From contig CM042022.1 in assembly GCA_023525975.1 (NCBI GenBank), positions 3,817,501-3,881,500 of the forward strand: a DNA stretch of 64,000 nucleotides, in the 5' to 3' direction. The position numbers were made by a program, and so were the translations under genes. A model generated the notes under the pieces. The model was not told where the DNA came from. It searched no databases and saw nothing but the letters and a program-made list of their open reading frames with translations. Of the stretch, positions 34,163-45,395 are shown in pieces. The stretch's first letter is position 1, and each line of letters opens with the position of its first letter. Source of the DNA: Smallanthus sonchifolius (lineage: Eukaryota; Streptophyta; Magnoliopsida; Asterales; Asteraceae).

Positions 34163-35340
34163 TCAAAACGCTATGGCTTCCGAAGCATCCATTCCAACTG
34201 GTGCATCCTCAAGCGAAGCTTCCATTGTAAGGATTCTACCAAAAACGAGGAACTCGAGGTTTGGGTAAAATTCGATTTATGTAAACTGTCAAACTGTCAA
34301 ATCCGAGCTCGATGCAAGAATTGCGGTGCGTTCTACAAAACGGATTCGAAAACCACTTTGGGAATCATACGAAAAAATATTGCAAGTTGTTGAAAAGCAC
34401 TCCGTCTCAAGGTCAAACAACAATCGGAAGTGATGGCGGTATTTTGGCATTTTGATGTAAATATGGTTCGGGATCGAATGACAAAGTTCATGATTCAAGA
34501 AGGCTTGTCGTTCGACCACTTTGAAAACCCTCACTTGACAGGGTTGATTCAAGAAACTCTCCAACCGCCTTACACTCACGTAAGTCGTACTACACTTAGA
34601 CGTGATTGTTTAAAATTAAGGAAAGATGCAAAAAAATATTTAAAATTAACTTTTAAAAATTTACAAACCGACATGAACTTAACTACCAATGTTTAATCGG
34701 CACCACACAGTTTACCGGAATCGTGCTTTTGCGTTACCGCTCATTGGGTAGATCCCAATACATGTCAAATGATGAAAGCGTACGATTGCGTTTGAATTGT
34801 TTGCATATCCACATACCGGAGAAAATTGATTTCAAATTTTAGATTTTGTAATAAAAACTTATAAATTAGAAATCAATTTTTTTTCAATGTCGTTTGATAA
34901 CGTCTCAAACATATTATTAATTTGTGTATGCAAGATGGACTCAGCGTTGAACAGGTTAAAGATTTCAAAAATTATTTTAAAAATATGTTAAAAGACGCTT
35001 TTAAAACAAGTAGGAAAAGATATACAAATTATAAGAAAAAGTGTCACGACACGCTTTGCAAATGTTTGATAGCGCTTTGCGACAAAGAGATACTTTACAA
35101 ATTTTTCATAATTATCTTGTGTCGCATGGTTGGGTTATTCCGTTTCAGCATAAGAGTTGGGAATGTATTAAAGATATAACCCAATTCCTCGAGATTTCCA
35201 AAATCACAACTAAAAATACCCCAGGTTTATTATCTCATAAGTTCTTTAGTGCTTAATCAACTATATTTAATGACTAACAAATTACGCGAATTTTAAAATA
35301 AAAACGCTATGTTTACGGCAATGATGAACACACAGAGAAC
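34163..35340 (+). pseudogene. BED-type hAT transposase relic
   Basis: A BED-finger-like CKNCGAFYKTDSKTTLG lies near 34310. It is followed by MVRDRMTKFMIQEGLSFDHFENPHL and PPYTHVSRTTLRRDCLKL at 34450-34620, the conserved N-terminal block of RICESLEEPER-type hAT proteins. Later pieces include MSFDNVSNI near 34890, FDSALRQRDTLQIFHNYLVSHGWVIPF at 35060-35150 and WECIKDITQFLEI near 35160. Several frameshifts and stops break the frame. Terminal repeats were not found. Confidence 0.65.
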
Positions 35341-35399
35341 AAAGATTTACACGTATATACCTTAACGGAACCTCCTGCTTAAGCTCAAAACAAAAATAT

Positions 35400-35770
35400 A
35401 AATAGGAATCGAAGATACGTAAATCGCCTGGTTCACATCGTCTGGTTCATATTGGGGTGGAAAAATCAAGCAAAGCGGAGGAATCCATGGAGTATAGGGG
35501 AGAGGAGATCGTCTGAGAAGAGGGTGGGAGAGAGCGAGAATGAGGGATTAGGGTTTCCAAGCGTTTGAATTCTAAATATTTGTCTGACCCTAAATTCAAA
35601 TTTCAAACCCGATGTCCGCGCCCCGGTTCATCAGATTGCCTTGTATTGTTTTGTTTGGCTTTAAAGACTTGTACCATGTGCAATACAAGTTATACAACTC
35701 TTAATTTTAAGATCATATGGTAAAATTACCATCTTGCCCATGTAATATCTATATTATATATAGTATAGAT
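35400..35770. other. Intergenic DNA with a gene-5'-end-like segment on the minus strand
   Basis: Read on the minus strand, 35580-35340 looks like a plant leader: an AAACCCTAA word, CT-rich DNA, and an ATG at 35490 that opens only 13 codons (MDSSALLDFSTPI). A splice-donor-like AAGGTATAT follows near 35360. It could be a fragment of a host gene carried by a transposon or a broken local gene. No product can be named. Confidence 0.3.
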
Positions 35771-35772
35771 AT

Positions 35773-36182
35773 AGGGGAAGGATCAATAGAAAACTTATTG
35801 ATCATGAGAAAATCAAAAAACTATTTATTAAAGGTAAAAATTAATAATAAAAAAATCATAATTTAAAATCTAAATCAAAAACTAAAAAACCGTTTCGGAG
35901 ACCTTGTTTCACACGTCGTCCCCTTTCAAAAAAAAAATTCAGTGTTTTGCTATATATGTGTAGCAGTGTTAGCTTTTGGGTGTACTACACATATGTAGTA
36001 TCTTTAGTTTTTTTAGGTTTAGTTTAAGTTTTTTTTTTTTGGGGGGGGGGGTGGGTGGGGGGTTTAGGTTTTTGGGTGGGGGTGGGGTGGGGGGTTAGGT
36101 TTTTGGTGTACTACACATATGTAGTACCTTTAATGAGGAGTTTTTTGGTTTTCTTATGAAAATGAGTTTTCTAGTGAACTCA

Positions 36183-36189
<7 letters not shown>
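35773..36189. mobile_element. Foldback MITE with G-rich centre
   Basis: The left arm (GGGGAAGGATCAATAGAAAA, then GAGAAAATCAAAAAAC) is inverted in the right arm (GTTTTTTGGTTTTCTTATG, then GTTTTCTAGTGAACTCAACC). The centre has two copies of the near-palindrome TACTACACATATGTAGTA at 35983-36000 and 36109-36126. They surround a strongly G-rich tract at 36041-36100. Confidence 0.55.
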
Positions 36190-36255
<66 letters not shown>

Positions 36256-36385
36256 CGCTCATAACTGGCTCATACGAACTCCGATTTTACTCATTCCGGC
36301 GACGTTGGAACCGTCTCGTCGAACTCTACGATCTTAGCTTGTAGGGTTTAGATTTTATGGTTTTTAGACTTTGTAGAATAACCCT

Positions 36386-36420
<35 letters not shown>

Positions 36421-36421
36421 T

Positions 36422-36480
<59 letters not shown>
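36186..36480. repeat. TA and CA microsatellites
   Basis: Two long TA dinucleotide runs (about 36186-36255 and 36408-36482) flank a short unique stretch and a CA run at 36388-36408. Such sites are likely to vary in length and be error-prone in assembly. Confidence 0.9.
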
Positions 36481-36484
<4 letters not shown>

Positions 36485-36487
<3 letters not shown>

Positions 36488-36680
36488 TACGTGTAAAAGG
36501 TGATTCAAATTTTGCAAATGGTGTACTTAGAATGAAGCTTGTCACAATTAGTTTATTTTTTTATAACTTTAATATGTTCACATTAGCTTTAACATTGAAA
36601 AATATTTAACCCATCTTGAACCGGTATAGAATATTTTGACATGAATTAATACACTAAATACACCACCTTCCTAATCGTAC
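36485..36680. repeat. Segment duplicated at 41395-41690
   Basis: Words such as GTGATTCAAATTTT, TGTTCACATTAGCTTTAA, TTGAACCGGTATA and AATTTTGAC recur in the same order in both segments, with about 100 bp of extra DNA in the right copy. It is either a dispersed repeat or part of an old local duplication. Confidence 0.5.
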
Positions 36681-36699
36681 CCTTCCTTCTGTTATTTAA

Positions 36700-38085
36700 T
36701 TTTTTTGCCTATTAACATGTCATATTTTATTGTGATTGAATTGGTGATAGTTTGTTATCATTTTTTTGCCAATTGCTCTCTCATTAACGAAGAACAACTC
36801 CAAGGTTTGCGATAGCTAATTAACCAGGGAGTGGCGGTGGTCGAATCATCTGAAGGCATTTTGAGGCATTTCCGTTTCTAAAATTGATACTTTGAATCAT
36901 AATGGTTTAGGCCTTAAGGTTTACTTCTCTAACGTGAGAATCCTCCGCTGCTGTCATTTTCGTTAACGTTACAAACACGCGCTCCATAATTGTTTGTAGA
37001 ATCAAAGACCGCCACAGATGCTTTCATTCAGGATACTGTTGATCTTGAAGACGAAGGGTAATACTTTTGTTGTTTTCATGACATGAAGGTACATAAAATC
37101 CGGTTGCTTTTTTGGCTTATTTTTTACGAATTTCTTCATCAATTACTTATATTGTAACATTCATGAAACTCGTCGCCACTGCCTCACTATCGACATCACC
37201 CCCAATCTTTTTTTCCGGCGACACTCGTGCCACCCATCTCTATTCACCCCTTGCAAATACAAACGGCGACATCATCATCCCTTCTCGTTTCAGATCTACC
37301 ATTTTTAAGAAAAAATCATCGATTATAACAGAGATAATTACACAGATCGTCACCATCGTTCAATCCAATCCAATTCCTTTGAAAGCTTTGAAAACCCTAA
37401 CCAAATCCCTAATTCAGAAAAACACCAATGAACTAAACCGATTTGGGGCCTCATGGGAGGAAGTGGGGCTCGCCTAAAACACCATTGTCGGAAAAGCGAT
37501 TGGTCTGTGAATAGACTGGTGGTGTTGCACTATCCGGAAAAGCGATTGGTCTGTGAATAGACTGGTGGTGTTGCACTATCCGGAAAAGCTAGGGGAGGTG
37601 GTGGCTGATGTGTGGCGATGATCCCTGGGCTAATAATCTGCTAGAAAAGTGGGTGGGGGGGGGGGGGAGGGGGTTGGGTGTGGTGTGGGTGTTGATGGGA
37701 GAAGAGAAGACAAGGGGTGGGGTGTGGTGTGTTACGGTGGTGATGGTGGTGAAGAACCATCGAATTCAATATCATATATATGTCAAATATAATAAGTTTA
37801 CTAATATTTATAACAAAATATGTGAATATTAATACAAATCAAAAGAATACATGTTCAAATACTAAAGTATTTTAAAAATTCATATTTATTCTTTAATATT
37901 ATAGACATAGTAATCATTTAATTCTCGTCTTCTAATGTATGTCCATGAAAAACAGCGAAAATCCAACAAGAATCAATGAAAAACAGCAAAAATCCGAGTT
38001 AGACAGATTCCGAATAATGTTGGCCGAGTTGAAGAAAAGCGTCTCGGCACCTACCGAGTACTCGGCCGCCTAGACCGAGTTTTAC
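36700..38085. other. Intergenic DNA with no recognised gene
   Basis: The frame at 37112-37477 (121 codons) is rich in Thr, Ile and Ser and has no recognisable domain. The surrounding CCAATCCAATTCC and ACCCTAACC words look like promoter or leader DNA. The stretch contains the 46-bp tandem repeat and a G-rich tract listed separately. Confidence 0.4.
37490..37595. repeat. 46-bp tandem duplication with partial third unit
   Basis: Two identical 46-bp units starting GGAAAAGCGATTGGTCTGTG begin at 37490 and 37536. A third copy breaks off after GGAAAAGC. A G-run with GGTGTGGTGTG motifs follows at 37650-37720. Nearby open frames show no recognised motifs. Confidence 0.85.
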
Positions 38086-38394
38086 AACACTGATCAAGCA
38101 CTACATACAAGTTTATTATATAAATATCTATACGATAATTTTTATAATTTTTTTTATCCTAATTAATTTGACCATATACAATCTACCCATATTGGTAATC
38201 TTGTTATAATCTTATGCAAAAGGATCTTGTTTGGGCTTATAATAAGGTTTTAATGTACAAAAACTCAATAGCTTTTAATGTACAAAAACTCAATCATCAT
38301 ATGATCATAGGCTGCTACTACATTTTCATCACACAAAAAAGAAATAAAAGAAAATCAAACCAAAAAACCACACAACTTGTTTGGTACCAAAACC

Positions 38395-40871
38395 TTACAT
38401 TTCATACAAGTACTTCTCAAAAAGTGGTTGTTCTTTTGCATCTAAACACACTGCCAAAGACATACTTCTATCGTTGTTGGGGCTAGGTAGAACATATATG
38501 GTTCCCTCGTACAATATGATTGCGGGTCCCATAAAAATGGGCCGACCCCACCCAAAATCCGCATCATGTACAGGAAGTCTGGTCCAAGCATTTATGTTCA
38601 GGTTCGGGCTAGCAAAGTAACTAGGTCCACGAATAAGAGCTGATAGGTCAGGTTGTGACTCGAGGTAATCAATAGCCGATCTCAAGTAATCATTGTCCAT
38701 TTTGGTCAATGTGGTGTGAATCAGTTTTGCAGCATTTGACAATGATCCTGATGTGAGATCACCTGATTTTGCTTCCGGGGTGGCTGTAAAGACCACATTC
38801 CCGAGGTAGCCTGGTGGGAGACGAGGACTCAGTCTTGACCGTCCATCTGTGGCTACATATAGTTTTGTCACTTGGTCATCCGGGAGCCCTCGAGCCTTGC
38901 ACGCGCATCGCCATAAATGAGCCGCTAGGATCACGTATGTGCTATGATTTGGGCCGCCGTCACTCTTGGCTTTAGCTTTAAGGGTGTTGAGTTGGTCTAG
39001 TGTGAATTTTAGCATGGTGGTGGAGGATTTAGAAAGAGACCCTGATTTTTGGGTGATGGTGTTCATGCAAGGAGGTGGGTGGTATTCAACATGGTCATGG
39101 GTTGGGGTGGGTGGTTCACGGGCACGTAGTATGGTTCGGTCAATGAACGGTGGGATGGCTACAGACAGCCCACGAGCCATATCGGACCATGTGTTTATGA
39201 AATGGAGGGAGGATAAACCATCTGATAGTGTATGGAACACGCCACAACCAAGACCGACTCCTCCGCATTTGAAATGAGTTACCTTGAGAACAAAACAACA
39301 CAAAATCAATCAATTTGGGTGAATTCTAGTAGTTTTTGATCAAATTGGTATATAAAAGCAGAAATCAAAAGTCAAAATCAGCAAAAAGCATTAAAAATTG
39401 GTAGTCTTGGTTCTTTACTTCTGTATAAAACTCACTTTACCTAATCTTCATCTAACTGATGAGATGGCCACTTTTATTAATTTCAAAATTAAATATTGCT
39501 ACTATCTTAAACAACTCCCCACCCCATTGATCCTGTATATCATTAGAAATCCCAAAACATCCTTACAAAATCTTGCCAGATAAAAATGTCTCATCTTTGT
39601 CTCACATATAGTTATTTGTAACTTCTATTAAATATAAGACTACACGCGGTGTATACCTTACAATAGAGGTGGGACAATAGATCTGAACGATGAGTTTGTA
39701 CCTCTAAGAAAGAGATCATCGGTCCGAATACTAGGTATTATGCATTATGACATGTACCATAAGCATTAAATGTAGTAAAGAAGATTTATTTTTGGAAAAT
39801 AAGAGAAACAGGAAGTTTGAATTGAGATTAGGTTAAATATTAAGGATTGTTTGAAAACTTTACCAGCATGTAGACAAATGATAAAAAGTTTCTGGACCAC
39901 ATGATATAATATAAATTTTAACGTGCTTAGCAGCCTCACATTAAATATAAAAGTTTCTTGATATAATGTTTTTTAGAAGTAACAATTATTATTTTATATA
40001 CAAGATTGGAATGTAAATGTATCAAATCAAACACCAAACATGATGAAGATAGATCATGTATCAGATCATACTATTACTAATTTTCTTAAAGAAACATATG
40101 AATCTGGACACATATAAGAAATGTGTTAGTTTCAGACCATTTCAACCATGGATACTCTATGAATCTGGACACATATATTAGGGTAAATTATTTTAACTGT
40201 CACAATGACACTAAAGATGCAATTATTGAGCCATTTATGGATTTAAAAATCAATTAAGTTCTTAGGTTTCATTGTGTTGGATGCTATCATTCATTCTAGA
40301 TTTCTAGTTGTATGCAACATTAATCTTCTACAATCCCTGCCTGTGATAGTGAATTAGATCTCATGAATTCAATGATAAATAGTTTAACCTAAGTTTCTGA
40401 TTTCAGACGGTTGATTCTATCTATAATAATCTAATTAGGGCATATATATACCTGTGCGAAAAACAGCGGATAGGAGGAAATGTCGCCGGAGTAGTCAACA
40501 GTCGGAGTAATCCGGCGGAATTCCGGCGACGGTGTAAACTCTCCGAAATCATCCAAAGTGGAATCTGATTCCGCCTCAACGAACAATACTCCTTCTCCGT
40601 TACAATTAATCACGATCCTGCCACTCTCATCTCTGCCCAATCGGCCTGCCATTGGATAGAACGAGACCAGCACATCGGCAAGAGCCTTCTTCATAACGTC
40701 CGGATCGAAGAAGTTAGAAGATCCGTTAGGTCTGTAGAAGTAAACAGTTAGAATATGGATTCTACCAACAACCAGATCCAAATTAGAGGTCCATAGCTGC
40801 TTAGGGGAATCGGCTATGGTCTGTGATGGAGGAATGATTGATGATTTGTTTATAGTGATGTTCATCTTCAT
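38395..40871 (-). CDS. BAHD acyltransferase, HCT-like (copy A)
   Basis: Two exons on the minus strand, 40871-40452 and 39282-38395, encode 435 residues, the usual HCT length. The protein matches shikimate O-hydroxycinnamoyltransferases throughout: VYFYRPNGSSNFFDPDVMKK, FYPMAGRLGRDESGR, FKCGGVGLG, then the catalytic HxxxD as His157-Thr-Leu-Ser-Asp161, INTWSDMARG, IPPFIDRTILRAREPP, LPPGYLGNVVFTATP, and DFGWG at 382-386. Arg358 lies where HCT enzymes bind the shikimate carboxylate. The likely reaction moves a coumaroyl or caffeoyl group from CoA to shikimate or quinate in the cytosol, in lignin or chlorogenate synthesis. The residue before His157 is Phe, where many HCTs have a second His. Val257 replaces a usually conserved Glu. 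Substrate identity is inferred. Confidence 0.9.
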
Positions 40872-40893
40872 CTTTTTACACACAGAAAAGTGT
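40452..40893 (-). other. Exon 1 part of a conversion tract (40342-40893)
   Basis: From 40342 to 40893 this copy is identical, base for base, to 55402-55953 (constant offset 15060). The tract covers the intron 3' of exon 1, all of exon 1 and the first 22 bp of leader. Outside it the copies differ by substitutions and indels. Confidence 0.85.
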
Positions 40894-40967
40894 GTGTGTG
40901 TGTGATTTGGAGGGAAGAAGAAGAGAGAATTGGTTATGGAGCACAGGGTTTCCTGGTATCGGTGTGG

Positions 40968-40982
40968 GTATATATATAGAAT
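40968..40982 (-). promoter_or_regulatory. TATA box of HCT-like copy A
   Basis: A TATATATA run about 100 bp upstream of the start codon, on the minus strand, is the likely TATA box. Copy B has a matching TATAAA-like box (TTTATATA on the plus strand) at about 56029-56037. Confidence 0.55.
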
Positions 40983-41394
40983 CGGAAGTGTCCAGCTGGA
41001 ATAGAATATTTTCAAATATATTTCCTTTTTTTTTCTCGAAAACCGTTTACATTCGTCAAAACGGATGGTTCAAAATCGTTTTACGTGTTTTTTTATATTT
41101 AATTTTGTTAAAATATTCTTAAAATTAATTATAACGATTAAAATCATTTAAATTATAAATTTCCATGTTTAAATTATAAATTTCTATTTTATAATTTTTT
41201 TTTAATCTAGGGTTATTTTGGTTATTTTCAAACTATTTAACAGAAAAATTTAACTGTCATCCACTACAAATACCAAACGTGTTACGTTTATTCATAATTT
41301 AAGGACTTACAGTGTAATTTTTTCAAACTTATAAATCAAATCCAAAATTTAAACATATCAGTATACCACAGGACCATCCACGTACTTTAACTCT

Positions 41395-41690
41395 AAATTA
41401 AAACACATGTACAAGGTGATTCAAATTTTACAAATGATGTACTTAATATTCATATAATAAAGTTTTGCCACAACTGGTTTATAAGTTATTTGTTTTTTTA
41501 AAACTAAAATATGTTCACATTAGCTTTAATATTTGGAATTTACTTGTTTCACGTTAGAATTCCAAACATAACAACCAATGAAGGTTTCCACACTAACTTA
41601 TGTTTTTATTTGAAAATTTATTTGAACAGTTTTGAACCGGTATATAAAATTTTGACCTGAATTTACTACCACCACTCGGTTCACTTTGTC
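41395..41690. repeat. Segment related to 36485-36680
   Basis: This segment shares ordered short matches with the earlier one, including AAGGTGATTCAAATTTTAC, TGTTCACATTAGCTTTAA and TTTTGAACCGGTAT. The two lie on opposite sides of the copy A gene in the same orientation. Confidence 0.5.
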
Positions 41691-41722
41691 GGCATTATAA
41701 ACCTTTTAAAAGGCAACTGTTA

Positions 41723-42061
41723 GGGTGAAGAGGGCATCCAACTCACTAAAAAAAATTATTTATCAAACTGTTCAATAAAATTTTGTCACTTTAAAACTAC
41801 TCAAACTATTCATTTACTCAGATTTTATTGAAAACACCCTACTCACATTACTCACCCACTTAAAAAAACATTTAAATAGAAAAAGTGTATGTGATGAGTG
41901 ATGGGGTCCACTAGAGAGAGAGAGAGGGGATTCATCCGAGTAAAAACACTCAACCCACTTACTCGCTTGGCCTACTGGAGTTGATGGGGGCAGTGTTCCC
42001 CTTTTACCCGGTCTCCATCTCTCCTACTCGGCTTGGGCCGAGTATGGTGCCCCCTTCACCC
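41723..42061. mobile_element. Tourist-like (PIF/Harbinger) MITE
   Basis: The ends GGGTGAAGAGGGCA and TGCCCCCTTCACCC are inverted copies. The 3-bp target duplication TTA is seen at 41720-41722 and 42062-42064, the hallmark of PIF/Harbinger insertion. The interior includes an AG run and no coding frame. Confidence 0.8.
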
Positions 42062-42688
42062 TTAAGAATAGTGAAGCAGCCTGCTAGGCTGTTGGGAATT
42101 TTTTTTCACCTTATACTAAATATAATTTAAGTTTTTTACACGTTTAATTATTATTAATTTCGTTTTTCTTTAGTAATTTTCGTTTGTTAATTTTTTTTTT
42201 AAAACGGAATGCACGGCTGTTTTCAAAAAAAATTTGTCAATGTTATAATAATTTTTTTTTAAAACGGACTTGTATTTAAAATCGGGTATTTTTTTGATAT
42301 CGTAACACATAGCTTATGAACCGTATAAGTTCGCTATTATTTTCATCAAAACCAGTTTTTTCTTAAAATAGTATATGGTCTTCTTTAATTTATAGTCATT
42401 ATTATAATGATTTTTTAATTATCTACTCGTCAAAATTGATCTATTCTTAATATTTTATTGATAAATAACAGGTCTTTTAATATTTTGTAGCCGGGTTTTT
42501 CTCAACCACATAAAACTACTGAGAGTACTATTCAACTATTCTTGTGTATAAATAACAAAAATTGATGTTGTAAAAATAATTACGATATTAAAATTTTAAA
42601 TATTTAAATCAATATTTCTATATGATTTTCGTATTATCTATTTCTTATGTATATATTTTCTTAAATATATATTTTTAAATTACTTAAA

Positions 42689-42995
42689 GAGTAAACTGTA
42701 ATTTTCGTCCTTGAGGTTTTATGGTCTTAACATGTTTACTGGTTTAGTATACCATTAACACTCTGAGTTCCTGACGTTATATTTTTTAACGCCAATTCAC
42801 TAACTCCGTTAAGTTTTTTCAGTTAATTTCTTGTTAAATGTTAGCCTGGATATACCTAGATGCAAAAAAACTTAACGGAGTTAATGAATTAGACTAAAAG
42901 CGTTAAGAAATATAACGTTAGTGACTCAGAGTGTTAGGGGTGTACTGAATCTGTTAAAACTATCAAACCTCAGGGATGAAAACTGCATTTTACTC
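42689..42995. mobile_element. Mutator-like MITE with long terminal inverted repeats
   Basis: The ends GAGTAAACTGTAATTTTCG and GAAAACTGCATTTTACTC are inverted. Pairing continues inward through CCTTGAGGTTT / AACCTCAGGG, AACACTCTGAGT / ACTCAGAGTGTT and TTAACTCCGTTAAG-like words. The flanking 9-bp duplication TTACTTAAA is perfect at 42680-42688 and 42996-43004. Long inverted repeats with a 9-bp duplication point to the Mutator superfamily. Confidence 0.85.
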
Positions 42996-43099
42996 TTACT
43001 TAAATGATTATATTTAACACATCCAAATTAGACGTAAGGATTGCAACTTTATTGATACCCGGACTTATGGTTCAGTTTAAAGATCAATTTTGAGAGGTT

Positions 43100-43239
43100 T
43101 TTTTAACGGTCCACTCATACATTCATTTACTCCTACTTCTAAACCACCCCAATTCCTAATCTATCTAATGTCAGGATTTAAACACTGATCTTCTCCAAAG
43201 AATCTTCGACACTTACCACTGGACTACCAACCAAATGAC
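43100..43239 (-). mobile_element. tRNA-derived SINE, minus strand
   Basis: On the minus strand an A box (GGTAGTCCAGTGGTAAG) and a B box (GTTTAAATCCTGA) are followed by a short body and an A-tail, seen as a T-run at about 43098. A 17-bp flanking repeat ATCAATTTTGA(G/T)AGGTT lies at 43083-43099 and 43240-43256, with one mismatch. The element is about 140 bp. Confidence 0.8.
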
Positions 43240-44368
43240 ATCAATTTTGATAGGTTCAGATTCTGTAAGATGTATGTACGATATATTTATCCTATAAAAA
43301 TATAGGTGATGGTGTTAAAAAAATGTCGTAAACATAATAACTATTATAATTAATTATGTGTATCCAGATTTTAATATAAAAATATAAAAATAAAGTTATT
43401 ACTTTTAATAAGAATAAAAATAATAAATATAGTTTTATCTTTTTAAAATATCCCAAAATTATAAAAGTTGTTTACTGAAGTCATCCAATGTATAAAATAG
43501 TAAAATTTATAGATGTGATATACTTAAAAATAATAATTTTAATATACTATATACAACATAATATAAAGGGACAACGTCCATTAGCGGTAAACATATTGTT
43601 TTTTAATTTTTATTTTAGCTCGATATACTATATATAATATACGCTTTTACCCTATTTAATTTTCTATGTATTTTGTTTTTTTATAATTCGTTAACTTAAA
43701 AAAAATCGTAATACGTAGCTATCTTTAGTTTTTTTATCGACATTCTGATATAAATTTTATTTTTGAAACGAAGTTATATTCGTAATATGGTATTTTTTGT
43801 ATCGTAAGCTATAGCGAGTACCATTATAGTTCCGGTACAGTAACTAACCGAACCAATAATTAACGAACAATATCTTTGCCGGTATTGGTATTATAAGAAC
43901 CTGTAACGTGATCTCCAAAGATATCGTTGCTAGATGTTTTTTGTCAACGTTTTTATGTTCAAAATGTAGCTGACTTAACGCATGTCTCGTCGCAACGCAC
44001 TAGTTATTACGATTACAAAACTATAAATATATTTAATATAATTAATCTATTTTTTATTAGAAAGGTTCTAGAACTGTACATTTCAAACATCTTAATTATA
44101 AAGCTAAATAGTTGATGGCGTATCCTGCTCAACGTTTTCCATATTTTTTCCCCTTTTTTATAGCAAATTATTATATAAAATAACGGACAGATAATTAAAA
44201 AGTTAGCATTATATTGTGGTGAATTTTATATTATAATTTTTATAATTATATCAGTTGAGTTATTTTCATCGATGATGATCAATTTGATTAATATTAAATG
44301 AAGGATTCAAAACAAGACGATGACGAAAACAAATCTAATCTGCGGTGATTTGATTATGCAGTGAACAA

Positions 44369-45330
44369 TCTATACATACTAATAAATAAAGGTTTTGTAT
44401 TGTCACATGTCACTCCCTTATGCGTTCTCACATTGTTTTCCCGTATCGTTCTCCTGATAAATTCATGTATGTCACCCACCACACTCGTTACATCTCATTT
44501 TCAAACCCTAATTCTCACCCCCGCACCAATTTCCCCAATTGGAACCCCTCTCTCTTCACCAATTTCAAACCCTAATCCATCCAATGTTTTGCTCGTATTT
44601 TTTCGAGCCACGAAGGCAAATCTTTGCTCGTATTTTGAATGGAAGTTCGCTCAGGATGGGGTAAATAGCGGAGAGTTAGGGTTTGTTCTGGAGGATAAGA
44701 AACCGCCTGTGACGGTGGTGGTGTTAGGGTGGTAAGGGTCCAAGCAGAAATACCTGGGGGGTACGCTGAGATGTGTAACACGTTTGGTATGAATGCCGTG
44801 ACTTTAGCTGCTACGGTTAACGATGTACCTGGGCTTGATTTGGGGAGGAATTTGGAGACAAGATGACGTTGTGTCGCGGAGGACGATGAGTGGGTTAAAC
44901 GGTGATCCATCACCTGTGTTCCTTCTTGCTCGTCTGAGCACCAGAAGGGTAGGGTTAGGATTTTGCTCGTTTGTGGCAATTGAATGGATTTGATCCAATT
45001 GCTCGTATTTTGTGGACGATGACTAGGTTAAACTTTTTTATTCAAGATCAAAATTGAAACTGAAGATGGGTGTTTCAAGTGGGAGAGAGAGCAGAGAAAG
45101 AGTAAAGGGAAAGAGGGTGTAAGTCATAAAAATATGGGGGTAAAAAGACGTTAATGCCCCTCATGTGAGGGGCATATGACCTGACTTAACAAATGATTTG
45201 GATGAGGGATAGTGGAAAGAACGAAATGTGTGTAAAATTTTCAAAAATAAGACATCCAGTGTAATTATAGAAGAGTAAGGACACGCCATGCAATTTCATA
45301 TATTTATAAAGAACAGAATTTGAAATTTAC
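44369..45330 (+). mobile_element. Helitron-like 5' end and following AT/GA-rich DNA
   Basis: The sequence TCTATACATACTAATAAATA after an A resembles the 5' terminus of plant Helitrons (TC start, host A before it). The following region has leader-like DNA and overlapping open frames (44361-44735 on plus, 44979-44572 on minus) without recognised domains. A GGGGCAT hairpin (ATGCCCCTCATGTGAGGGGCAT, of which the arms are ATGCCCCTCA/TGAGGGGCAT) lies at 45152-45175. A canonical 3' end was not found, so the right limit is a guess. Confidence 0.35.
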
Positions 45331-45395
45331 TCGAAACTATATTAAGTCGCATTAGTTTTCACTCTCCACAACTATATCATGTAAATTATTTTTAC

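Larger units (their letters stand above)
38090..41000. repeat. Duplicated block, copy A (HCT-like gene and flanks)
   Basis: This block corresponds to 48490-48609 plus 53327-56050. Homology starts near AAGCACTACATACAAG at 38093 and continues through the gene to the TATA region near 40980. Copy A has no Copia insertion: TTATGCAAAAGGATCTTG near 38212 is the empty site. Weaker matches farther upstream (42440 with 56140; 44040-44180 with 57370-57510) suggest the original duplication was larger. Confidence 0.85.
42075..44003 (+). mobile_element. Helitron-like DNA, composite, with nested MITE and SINE
   Basis: The left part (AGTGAAGCAGCCTGCTAGGC to about 42330) is an inverted relative of 32220-32450. 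The right part (43570-44003) shares ACTCCGTT-like, CGGTATTGGTATTATC and TCAACGTTTTT words with the other Helitron-like copies. It ends with a decayed hairpin region (CGTCGCAACG) and CACTAGT at 43997-44003. A MULE-type MITE (42689-42995) and a SINE (43100-43239) lie between. Whether this is one element or two is unclear. Confidence 0.45.

Noticed and set aside
37112..37477. 121-codon open frame
   Set aside because: No domain, no recognisable homology, and the composition looks like translated promoter or leader DNA. A short real peptide cannot be excluded.
38966..39277. 103-codon open frame opposite HCT-like exon 2, repeated in the second copy
   Set aside because: It is the antisense shadow of the conserved acyltransferase exon and differs between copies only as exon 2 does.
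44361..44979. Open frames of 124 and 135 codons on opposite strands
   Set aside because: They overlap each other, lack known motifs and sit in a Helitron-like stretch.
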